This document shows, piece by piece, positions 1 to 6,734 of a DNA stretch of 17,651 nt (positions are counted from its first letter, which is position 1; each line of letters opens with the position of its first letter). Source of the stretch: Comamonadaceae bacterium. Its GTDB lineage: Bacteria; Pseudomonadota; Gammaproteobacteria; Burkholderiales; Burkholderiaceae_C. The DNA is taken from assembly GCA_947374485.1 (NCBI GenBank), contig CANCCF010000072.1, positions 1 through 17,651 on the forward strand. Direction: 5' to 3'. The notes under the pieces were generated by a model that ran no database searches, had not been told where the DNA came from, and was given only the letters and a program-made list of their open reading frames with translations. Position numbers and translations under genes: made by a program.

Positions 1-2
1 CT

Positions 3-68
3 TACCCCGACGGCAAACACCGGCTGTCGGGTTTTGGTACGTCTCGCAGCAATGAGGCCAGCGCATGA
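3..68 (+). CDS. 3' end of an unidentified upstream gene (partial)
   Basis: An open frame enters from the left edge and ends at the TGA at 66-68, giving about 21 C-terminal residues (YPDGKHRLSGFG... ending NEASA). The stop overlaps the ATG of the following response regulator as ATGA, the usual sign of translational coupling. The upstream gene is therefore probably its operon partner. A sensor or hybrid histidine kinase would be a natural partner, but nothing in these few residues identifies a family. The frame has a mild GC bias at third positions, as expected of a real gene here. Confidence 0.5.
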   Translation, partial: YPDGKHRLSGFGTSRSNEASA

Positions 69-1024
69 TTGACCTGCAGACACCGGTGGCCGAACTGCTC
101 GACAGCACGCACGGCAAGCCCCGCCTGTTGGTGGTGGATGACCAGCCCATCAACATCCAGGTGATGTACCGCTGCTTTGCTGGCGACTACCAGGTGTTCA
201 TGGCCACCAGTGGCGAGCAGGCCCTGGCCATCTGCAAAAGCAACCCGCCCGATTTGATCTTGCTGGATGTGGTGATGCCCGGTCTGGACGGTTTTGAGGT
301 CTGCAAGCGGCTCAAAGCCGATGACGCCACCCAGCACATCCCCGTGATCTTTGTCACCGCCCACACCGACCCGGCCCAGGAGACCCATGGCCTGACTTTG
401 GGCGCGGTGGACTTCATTGCCAAGCCAGTCAACCCGGATGTGGTGCGGGCCCGCGTGAAAACCCACCTCACGCTGAAGTTCCAGTCGGACCTGCTGCGCA
501 AGCTGGTGTTCCTGGATGGTTTGACGGGCGTCTTCAACCGCCGTTACTTTGACCAGCAAATATCCACCGAGTGGTCGCGCGCCGCGCGCAACCAGTCCAC
601 CCTGTCGCTGATCCTGCTCGATGTGGATTACTTCAAGCGCTTCAACGACCACTACGGCCACCAGGCGGGGGACGATGCATTGCGCGTGGTGGCGAATGCA
701 CTCAAGACCTGCCTGCGCCGCCCGGCTGACCTGGTGGCACGCTACGGCGGTGAGGAGTTCGGCTGCATCCTGCCGGAAACTTCGTATGAGGACGCCCTGC
801 TGATTGCGCACGAGCTCGAGCGCAAGGTCCGCGAGCTAGCCGTGCCGCACGCCAGTTCATCGGTGGACAGCGTGATCACCATCAGCGTGGGCCTGGCCAC
901 CCGCCCCGGCAATGCGGACGGCGATGTCAACAACCTGGTCGGCCTGGCCGACAGCATGCTCTACAAGGCCAAGCGCACCGGGCGCGGGCGTGTGTGCAGC
1001 GGCGTGCTGGCAACAATGGCCTGA
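65..1024 (+). CDS. Response regulator with GGDEF domain (REC-GGDEF diguanylate cyclase)
   Basis: This 319-residue protein should make cyclic di-GMP from two GTP under phosphorylation control, in the cytoplasm. A receiver domain spans about residues 20-135, with acidic pocket D25/D26 (VVDDQP), phospho-acceptor D68 (LILLDVVMPG) and the conserved K120 (AKP). A short linker leads to a GGDEF domain at about 150-315, with DGLTGVFNRR at its start and an intact active site RYGGEEF (226-232). RPAD at 219-222 lies five residues before GGEEF, which is the position of the RxxD inhibitory site, so product feedback is likely. The layout resembles PleD-family regulators, with one receiver. The start is set by GAGG at 54-57 and the ATGA overlap with the previous gene. 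It converges on the chemosensory operon; a functional link to it is inference. Confidence 0.93.
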   Translation: MIDLQTPVAELLDSTHGKPRLLVVDDQPINIQVMYRCFAGDYQVFMATSGEQALAICKSNPPDLILLDVVMPGLDGFEVCKRLKADDATQHIPVIFVTAHTDPAQETHGLTLGAVDFIAKPVNPDVVRARVKTHLTLKFQSDLLRKLVFLDGLTGVFNRRYFDQQISTEWSRAARNQSTLSLILLDVDYFKRFNDHYGHQAGDDALRVVANALKTCLRRPADLVARYGGEEFGCILPETSYEDALLIAHELERKVRELAVPHASSSVDSVITISVGLATRPGNADGDVNNLVGLADSMLYKAKRTGRGRVCSGVLATMA

Positions 1025-1031
1025 AGAGATA

Positions 1032-1111
1032 GGCCCCCACGCTCCCCGCTTCGCGTGGTTCGCTGCCCCCCGAGGGGGCTGTTCCGCCTTGGGGCGGCCC
1101 GGCGGCGGAAC
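1032..1111. repeat. GC-rich hairpin repeat, copy 1 (about 80 bp)
   Basis: This is the first of two adjacent, similar units. It contains three inverted repeats: CCACGC (1037-1042) with GCGTGG (1053-1058); GCCCCC (1065-1070) with GGGGGC (1074-1079); and GTTCCGCC (1081-1088) with GGCGGAAC (1104-1111). The last pair encloses a 15-base loop, TTGGGGCGGCCCGGC. It lies between the convergent diguanylate cyclase gene and cheB. There is no T tract, so it is not a classical terminator, although it may attenuate read-through. I see it as a REP-like intergenic element. Confidence 0.85.
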
Positions 1112-1194
1112 GGCCCCCACGGTTGCCCACTTCGTGTGGCGCCCTGCCCCCCAAGGGGGCCGCGTTTTCCCTTGGGGCGGCCCGGCGGGAAAAC
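1112..1194. repeat. GC-rich hairpin repeat, copy 2 (about 83 bp)
   Basis: This second tandem unit has the same architecture as copy 1. It has CCAC (1117-1120) with GTGG (1136-1139), GCCCCC (1146-1151) with GGGGGC (1155-1160), and GTTTTCCC (1164-1171) with GGGAAAAC (1187-1194). The last pair encloses exactly the same 15-base loop as copy 1. Three positions of this stem differ from copy 1 and each is matched by a complementary change on the other arm. The remaining bases to the cheB stop (1195-1214) show nothing else. Confidence 0.85.
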
Positions 1195-1214
1195 ATAGCG
1201 CCTACCGCGGAAGT

Positions 1215-2276
1215 TCAGGCGCGCGAATCAAATTGCAAAATAGCCCGCGCGATCTGCTCGAGCGGCAGGATGTCATCCACCGCCTGCAGCTTGATGGCCT
1301 CCTTGGGCATGCCAAAGACCACGCAGGTTTCCTCGTTCTGCGCAATCGTGCGGGCGCCGCCGTCGTGCATGACCTTCATGCCGCGCGCGCCGTCGTCACC
1401 CATACCCGTCATGATGATGCCCAGCGCGTCGCGCCCGGCCACCTCGGCGGCCGACTTGAACAGCACGTCCACCGAAGGCTTGTGGCGGTTCACCGGCGGG
1501 CCGTCCATGACGTGCACGTAGTACTGGCCCGAGGCCTTGCGCAGCTGCATGTGCAGGCCACCCGGGGCGATCAGCGCCAGGCCCCGCTCCAGGCGGTCGC
1601 CATCCTTGGCCTCGCGCACCTGCATGGCACACAGGCCGTTCAAGCGCTGGGCATACATGGCGGTGAATTTCTCCGGCATGTGCTGGGTGATGGCAATGCC
1701 CGGGGCGTCCGCTGGCAAATGGGTCAGCACCAGTTCCAGCGCCTGCGTGCCGCCGGTGGAACTGCCCATCACCACCGGTTTGTTCATGGCAAAGGCGTGC
1801 ACTGACGACAGCACCGGCGCACGCGCCGGCAACATGCGTGCAGCCGCGCCGTCGGCGGCTGCCTGGCGTGCGCGCGGCTTGGCGCGCGCGGCAACCTTGA
1901 GGAGTTGGATCATGTCGCGGCGCGAATCGTCCAGGTACTGCTTGAGGCCGAGCTTGGGCTTGGCCATGACCGAGATGGCGCCGGCCGACAGGGCCTCGAG
2001 TGCGACCTTGCTGCCTTCGGTGGACAGGGTGGAGCAGATCACCGTGGGGATGGGGTTGGTGGACATGACCTGGCGCAAAAAGGTCAGGCCGTCCATGCCG
2101 GGCATTTCAATGTCCAGCAGCAGCACGTCCGGCTGGGACTTGCGGATCGCCTCCACCGCGAGCAGCGGGTTGGGCGCACTGCCCACCAGCTCCACCTCCG
2201 GGTTGCCCGCCAGCATATGGGCCAGCGCCTGACGCACGATGGCCGAGTCATCGACCACAAATACCTTAACGACCAT
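1215..2276 (-). CDS. cheB: CheB: chemotaxis receptor methylesterase/deamidase response regulator
   Basis: CheB removes methyl groups from receptor glutamates (and can deamidate glutamines) when phosphorylated by CheA, giving adaptation. The 353-residue protein has an N-terminal receiver at about 1-125, with D9/D10, phospho-acceptor D55 (VLLLDIEMPG) and K107 region (AKPK). A variable Ala/Arg-rich linker (about 128-160) leads to the methylesterase domain from about 165. The catalytic triad is visible: Ser173 in GSSTGG, His199 in ITQHMP, and Asp295 in TGMGDDGA. Length is normal for the family. It is the last gene of the chemosensory operon, starting 5 nt after the cheD stop, with an AAGG-type ribosome binding site lying partly in the end of cheD. 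Its 3' end faces the repeat element and the convergent REC-GGDEF gene. Confidence 0.96.
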   Translation of the reverse strand: MVVKVFVVDDSAIVRQALAHMLAGNPEVELVGSAPNPLLAVEAIRKSQPDVLLLDIEMPGMDGLTFLRQVMSTNPIPTVICSTLSTEGSKVALEALSAGAISVMAKPKLGLKQYLDDSRRDMIQLLKVAARAKPRARQAAADGAAARMLPARAPVLSSVHAFAMNKPVVMGSSTGGTQALELVLTHLPADAPGIAITQHMPEKFTAMYAQRLNGLCAMQVREAKDGDRLERGLALIAPGGLHMQLRKASGQYYVHVMDGPPVNRHKPSVDVLFKSAAEVAGRDALGIIMTGMGDDGARGMKVMHDGGARTIAQNEETCVVFGMPKEAIKLQAVDDILPLEQIARAILQFDSRA

Positions 2277-2281
2277 TTTGT

Positions 2282-2794
2282 CTACCTTGTTCTAGCTTGC
2301 ACTTGCACGGGAAAGACGGTTTCCACCACCGGCGACTGCGGCCCCACGGTCCAGCTCACCTTGCGGTAACCATTGCCGCCCAGGCTCTGCTCAAGCACCG
2401 CCACGCCATGCGTCTGCAGGTACTGCAACACCCAGTCCACATTGCTGTTGCCCACATGCTTGTCGCGAAACAGCTGCGGGAACATGTTGCCGCCGCCAAA
2501 GACATAGGCCTCGCACATCTGCGGGTTGATGCCATGTGCCCGCAGCTCGGCAAACATGGCATGCATGGCGGCCACGCCGTAGGCGGTGTTGTGGCGGTTT
2601 TCGGCATTGGGCAGGCCCACATGCACGATGTGGCACATGCTGGCCAGGGTGCGCCGCGGGTCGGTCAGTATCACCGACACGCAGGAGCCCAGCAGCGTCT
2701 TGAACTGCGCACCCGTGGGGCCCAGCGCCACATCGCCGGGCATCAGCTCCACCGGGCCGCCCGGGCTGGACGGCTGTTTCAGCACACGCGCCAT
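2282..2794 (-). CDS. cheD: CheD: chemoreceptor glutamine deamidase
   Basis: CheD deamidates specific glutamines of chemoreceptors to glutamates, making them methylatable; in some bacteria it also helps a CheC phosphatase. This 170-residue protein shows the family signature LLGSCVSV with the catalytic Cys38, and the MCHIVHVGLP block with the likely catalytic His55. The glycine-rich FGGGNMF (about residues 98-104) and the NxxVDWVLQYL region that follow are also typical. The ATG shares one base with the cheR stop (TGATG), so the two genes are translationally coupled. CheB begins 5 nt downstream. No chemotaxis phosphatase of the CheC type is in the window, so the receptor deamidase role is the likely one. 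Confidence 0.95.
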   Translation of the reverse strand: MARVLKQPSSPGGPVELMPGDVALGPTGAQFKTLLGSCVSVILTDPRRTLASMCHIVHVGLPNAENRHNTAYGVAAMHAMFAELRAHGINPQMCEAYVFGGGNMFPQLFRDKHVGNSNVDWVLQYLQTHGVAVLEQSLGGNGYRKVSWTVGPQSPVVETVFPVQVQARTR

Positions 2795-3612
2795 CAGCTG
2801 CCCTTGCGGAAGGCGCCGGGAATCACGGTTTGCAGTGGCGTCTTGCAGGGTACGCGGCCCTCGGCCGTGCCCAGAAACAACAGGCCACCGGGTTTGACCA
2901 GAGCCAGCACACGGTCCACCACATCGACCTTGGTGGCGGGGTCAAAATAGATCAGCACATTGCGCAGGAACACCACGTCAAACGGGCCCAGCCCGCCAAA
3001 TGGCTTGCACAGGTTGAGCTGGCCAAACTGCACGCGCTCGCGGATCTTGTCCTGCAGCAGCACCTGCCCTTCGGAGGCGCCCTCGCCGCGCAGGCAGTAG
3101 CGCTTGAGGCGCTCGGGCGTGACCGCGCGCAGCCGGTCTTCCGGGTACACCGCAGCCTTGGCGCTGAGCAGCACACGGTGGCTGATGTCGGTGGCCAGGA
3201 TGGACCAGTTGGGCCCGATGCGCCCGGCCACCTGCAAATCCGTCATCAGCATGGCCGTGCTGTAGGCCTCGTCGCCAAAGGAGCTGGCGGCACTCCACAC
3301 CGCGAGGGCCGATTTGTTGGCGCAAGCGGGCAGTTCCTGCTGCAACAGGTCGTAGTGCTTGGGCTCGCGGAAAAAATAGGTCTCATTGGTGGTGAGCAAG
3401 TCCACCGCCATCTGGAACTCGGCCGCTTGCGCCTCGTCCTCCAGCATGGCGATGTAGTCGGCAAAGCTGCCAAAGCCCATCTTCTGGATGCGGGGCGCCA
3501 GGCGCGAGTGGATCAGTGACTTTTTGGTGTCTCCGAAGGACAGACCCACGGCCTCGTACATCAGCGCGGCGATGCGCTGAAACTCCGGGTCGCTGAAGGA
3601 GAGGGTGGCCAA
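2794..3612 (-). CDS. cheR: CheR: chemoreceptor glutamate methyltransferase
   Basis: CheR transfers methyl groups from S-adenosylmethionine to receptor glutamates. The 272-residue protein has the all-helical N-terminal domain (about 1-75), then TTNETYFFRE (74-83), and a SAM-binding fold with motif WSAASSFGDEAYS (106-118), ATDIS (140-144) and LCKPF followed by FDVVFLRNVLIYFD (about 201-224). The 106-118 motif departs from the usual form (often STGEEPYS): Phe replaces Thr, Asp replaces Glu and Ala replaces Pro. The start is TTG at 3612-3610: the in-frame stop of the receptor gene lies only 15 nt upstream, no ATG or GTG lies between, and AAAGG sits 6 nt before the TTG. The next internal ATG, at codon 18, would remove part of the N-terminal domain. 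Confidence 0.95.
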   Translation of the reverse strand: MATLSFSDPEFQRIAALMYEAVGLSFGDTKKSLIHSRLAPRIQKMGFGSFADYIAMLEDEAQAAEFQMAVDLLTTNETYFFREPKHYDLLQQELPACANKSALAVWSAASSFGDEAYSTAMLMTDLQVAGRIGPNWSILATDISHRVLLSAKAAVYPEDRLRAVTPERLKRYCLRGEGASEGQVLLQDKIRERVQFGQLNLCKPFGGLGPFDVVFLRNVLIYFDPATKVDVVDRVLALVKPGGLLFLGTAEGRVPCKTPLQTVIPGAFRKGS

Positions 3613-3618
3613 GGGGTA

Positions 3619-3623
3619 CCTTT
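3619..3623 (-). promoter_or_regulatory. Ribosome binding site supporting the TTG start of cheR
   Basis: On the minus strand AAAGG lies six bases before TTG (3612-3610), in the short gap after the receptor-gene TGA (3630-3628). It is the only plausible initiation signal between that stop and codon 18 of cheR. Confidence 0.6.
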
Positions 3624-3627
3624 GCGT

Positions 3628-6165
3628 TCAGTACGGTCGAAAATTGCCAGCACCCGGGCTGGTGCCGCCAACGCGCACCGGCACGGGCGTGGCCCGGCTG
3701 GTCAGGCGTGGGGCGCTGCTGCGGCGCTCCAGTGACGGTGTGTTGCCGTGCACGGGCGCAGGGTCACCGGTCTTGAAAAAGGCGATGCTTTGCTGCAGCT
3801 GTTCGGCCTGGGCCGAGAGCTCTTCGCTGGTGGCGGCCAACTCTTCGGAGGCCGAGGCGTTTTGCTGCGTGGCCTGGTTGAGCTGGCCCATGGCGCCACC
3901 AATCTGCACCACCGACTCGCTTTGCTCGGTGCTGGCAGCGGCAATTTCCTGCACCAGCTCACTGGTCTTCTGGATGCTGGGCACGATCTGGTCGAGCAGC
4001 TTGCCCGCGCGCTCGGCCGTGGCCACGCTGCTGCTGGCGAGGTCGCCAATTTCCTTGGCCGCCAACTGGCTGCGTTCGGCGAGCTTGCGCACCTCGGCGG
4101 CGACCACGGCAAAGCCCTTGCCATGTTCGCCCGCGCGTGCCGCCTCGATCGCGGCATTCAGGGCCAGCAGATTGGTTTGGTAGGCAATGTCGTCCACGAT
4201 GCCGATCTTGGACGCAATTTGTTTCATGGCGCTGACGGTCTGGCTCACCGCCTGGCCGCCCTGGGTGGCCTCGGCGCTGGTCTTGGTGGCCATGCCATTG
4301 GTGGCCGATGCGTTGTCGCTGTTCTGCGCAATCGAGGCCGACATCATGTCGATGGAGGCGGTGGTCTGCTCCACACTGGAGGCCTGTTCGCTGGCCGACT
4401 GCGAGAGCGACTGCGCCGTGGTACTGACCTGGTCGGCCGCGCCGCTGAGCGCGTCGCTGGCGGCGCGCACCTCGTTCATGACCTGGGTCAGGTTCTCGGC
4501 CGTGGCATTGGCACTCGCCTTGACCTGGCCAAACAGGCCAGCGTAGTCGCGCGTGATGCGGTGCGTCAGGTCACCCTGGGCCAGCGCAGCCAGCGCGCGG
4601 GCGGTGTCCGTCATGGCGCCTTCGCTGGTGTCGAGCAACTGGTTCATGGCCGTGGACAGGCTGGCAAAAAAGCCGGACTTGCCCGCCAGATCCACGCGGC
4701 CGGTGAGGTCTCCGCGCACGGCCGCGGCCACGATGTTGGAGACGTCCTGCTCGGCGGCGATTTCATCGGTGCGGTCTATCCAGTGGGTGATGCGGCCCAT
4801 GGCCACACCAGCTTCGTTGTGCACCGGTCGCGCCAGCAGACGCAGCTTGCGGCCCTGGATTTCCATGTCCACGGTCTCGCCCGACCGCACCGCCTGGTCA
4901 AAGCGGGCGGCATCATCGGCGCTCTGGAACAGGGTGCTGAGCTTGTTGCCGTAAAAGGCGTCGGTATTGAAGGCAGCGCCGCCAAACAGCTTGAGCAGTT
5001 CCTTGGCCGGTGGCGTGGCATGCACCAGCAGGGCATCGGCGTTCGAGACAGTCACGCACACCGGCAGGCTGTCGAGCGAGAGGCGGATGCGCTGGTTGAA
5101 CTCGGCCGCCAGTGCTGCCCGCTGCATGGCCGCCTTGGCCGCACGGGCGGTGTCGGTGATGCGGGCCTTCTGGCCTGGCAGGCTTTCCATCTCTTCGTCA
5201 AAGTGGCCCTGCGAGTATTTTTCCAGCAGGTGCACGAGGCGGAATTTGACTTGCAGGTGCGAGGCCACCAGCTCGTTGATGGAGCGCGCCATGGCGGCAT
5301 AGCTGCCCTCGAACTGCTGCACCGGCAGCACGTAATCGATGGCCCCCAGGGTGTGCTGCTGCGACATTTCGGCCTGCGCGGCCTCGAAGTGCAGCAAGGT
5401 GTCGCGCATCTTGCCCAAGGGGGCGAGCAGCTGGCCGATTTCGCTCTGGTCGGCCTCGATCACCGTGTCCAGGCGGCCCGCGGCCACCTGGTTGGCAACC
5501 CCCAGGGCGCGTCCGAGCGGGCGGGTGATGCTGGAGGTCACCAGCCAGGCCAGCAGCATCGCCGCCAGCACCGCCAGCACCACAATCACCAGCGCGGTTT
5601 TCAGGATCTGATCGGCCCCGGCCGCCGAGGCTGCCACGTCACCCTGCATATGGTCCACCTGGCTTTTGACAAAGGGCTCCAGCAGTTTTTGCAACGCTTC
5701 GCTGGCGCCGTCAAAACCGCCCATGAGCTTGTTGCCCGCTTCCGGGCCGCCCGCCACATAGGCCCGGGCCATGGTCTGGCCCGCCTCGAAGTAACGCGCC
5801 GCACCGGCCTTGATGGCCTGGATGCGCTGCACCGCCTGGCTGTCGCCGGTCTTGGCAAAGTGCTGCTCGAACTCAGCCAGCGCGGCGTTGAGTGCGACGA
5901 AGTTCTCCTGCGCCTTGTCAAAACCGTCGTCCAGCCCGTCCTTGGCGCGGGTGGCCGATACGTCGGAGAGGAACTGCTGGATCTGCACCACATTCTTGTC
6001 CATGTTGGCGGCCAGCAGGGCGTACTTCACACCTTCGTCGGCCACCATAGCCATGTTCTGTTTGACGCTGCCGAGCTGGCTGCTGAGCCAGACGGTGAAG
6101 CCGATAAAGAAGACGATGGGCAGCGCAAAGCCCAGCAGGATACGCGCGCGGATGGACAGGTTCAT
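3628..6165 (-). CDS. Methyl-accepting chemotaxis protein with tandem HAMP and PAS-like segments
   Basis: This 845-residue inner-membrane chemoreceptor is the probable input of the cluster. TM1 is at about residues 8-28; a periplasmic helical domain follows (about 30-188); TM2 is at about 190-212. A HAMP domain follows (about 209-262), with the SITRPLG start. The cytoplasmic part is long: a second HAMP-like helix pair (about 305-345), a PAS-like segment (about 360-466, from SLDSLPVCVTVSNAD to the GRITHWIDRTDE end), then two further HAMP-like units with GDLTGRV (485-491) and GDLTHRI (531-537). The signalling domain has the conserved hairpin tip IAYQTNLLALNAAIEAARAGE (about 660-680). Methylation-type helices flank it (SEQASSVEQTTAS; ASASEELAATSEEL). 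The C-terminus lacks a CheR-binding NWETF-type pentapeptide. Its ligand cannot be predicted. CheR follows in the same frame after 15 nt. Confidence 0.94.
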   Translation of the reverse strand: MNLSIRARILLGFALPIVFFIGFTVWLSSQLGSVKQNMAMVADEGVKYALLAANMDKNVVQIQQFLSDVSATRAKDGLDDGFDKAQENFVALNAALAEFEQHFAKTGDSQAVQRIQAIKAGAARYFEAGQTMARAYVAGGPEAGNKLMGGFDGASEALQKLLEPFVKSQVDHMQGDVAASAAGADQILKTALVIVVLAVLAAMLLAWLVTSSITRPLGRALGVANQVAAGRLDTVIEADQSEIGQLLAPLGKMRDTLLHFEAAQAEMSQQHTLGAIDYVLPVQQFEGSYAAMARSINELVASHLQVKFRLVHLLEKYSQGHFDEEMESLPGQKARITDTARAAKAAMQRAALAAEFNQRIRLSLDSLPVCVTVSNADALLVHATPPAKELLKLFGGAAFNTDAFYGNKLSTLFQSADDAARFDQAVRSGETVDMEIQGRKLRLLARPVHNEAGVAMGRITHWIDRTDEIAAEQDVSNIVAAAVRGDLTGRVDLAGKSGFFASLSTAMNQLLDTSEGAMTDTARALAALAQGDLTHRITRDYAGLFGQVKASANATAENLTQVMNEVRAASDALSGAADQVSTTAQSLSQSASEQASSVEQTTASIDMMSASIAQNSDNASATNGMATKTSAEATQGGQAVSQTVSAMKQIASKIGIVDDIAYQTNLLALNAAIEAARAGEHGKGFAVVAAEVRKLAERSQLAAKEIGDLASSSVATAERAGKLLDQIVPSIQKTSELVQEIAAASTEQSESVVQIGGAMGQLNQATQQNASASEELAATSEELSAQAEQLQQSIAFFKTGDPAPVHGNTPSLERRSSAPRLTSRATPVPVRVGGTSPGAGNFRPY

Positions 6166-6179
6166 GGTTTTGGATGTGC

Positions 6180-6689
6180 TCAGGCTTGTTCGGCCAAGGC
6201 GGCCATTTCGTTGATGTCGAGGGCGCGTTCCGGCGCCAGGATCACGATGAAGTCCTGCCCCACCCGGCCAATGCCGTGCACAAAGTCGCGCCGTATCGAG
6301 GTGCCGAACTGCGGCGGCGGCTCCACGTGGGCCTGGGCAATGTCAATGACTTCGCTCACGCTGTCCACCAGCAGGCCGAGCTCCACTTTTTCATCGGCCA
6401 GGGTGGCGTCAAAAATGATGATGCAGGTCTTCTTGCCAACCTGTGCGCGGGCACGGCCGAAGCGCGACTGCAGGTCGATCACCGGCACCACCGAGCCACG
6501 CAGGTTGATCACGCCACGCACGAACTCGGGCATCAGCGGCACCATGGTCATGTTGCTGTGCTGGATGATTTCGCGCACGCAGCGGATGTCCATGGCAAAG
6601 ACCTCGTCGCCCAGCGCGAAGGTCAGGTACTGCAGTGCCGGGCCGTGGTCCACCTGGCCGGTGGGCGCAGGGGCATTTTCAAGTTGCAT
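6180..6689 (-). CDS. cheW: CheW: chemotaxis coupling protein
   Basis: CheW bridges the receptor signalling tips to the CheA regulatory domain in the chemosensory array. The 169-residue protein is one CheW domain (about 17-155): YLTFALGDEVFAMDI near the start, VREIIQ, the diagnostic INLRGSVVPVIDL (61-73) and LGLLVDSVSEVIDI (104-117). It starts at ATG 6689, with AGGAAAG about 9 nt upstream. It lies 45 nt downstream of the cheA stop and 14 nt upstream of the receptor ATG, consistent with one transcript. Confidence 0.96.
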   Translation of the reverse strand: MQLENAPAPTGQVDHGPALQYLTFALGDEVFAMDIRCVREIIQHSNMTMVPLMPEFVRGVINLRGSVVPVIDLQSRFGRARAQVGKKTCIIIFDATLADEKVELGLLVDSVSEVIDIAQAHVEPPPQFGTSIRRDFVHGIGRVGQDFIVILAPERALDINEMAALAEQA

Positions 6690-6734
6690 GCTTGGCTTTC
6701 CTGTTGTGTTTGCTGGCCATGGTCAGCGCCCGCC

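Noticed and set aside
1025..1214. Reading the intergenic repeat as a coding region or as an ordinary rho-independent terminator
   Set aside because: Frames through it are Pro/Gly/Ala-rich with no domain, and the hairpins lack a following T tract; a tandem structured repeat explains it better.
6679..6720. A 13-codon open frame (MASKHNRKAKHAT) between cheA and cheW
   Set aside because: It overlaps the cheW start, is very short, and can arise by chance; a coupling role for cheW cannot be excluded but nothing supports it.
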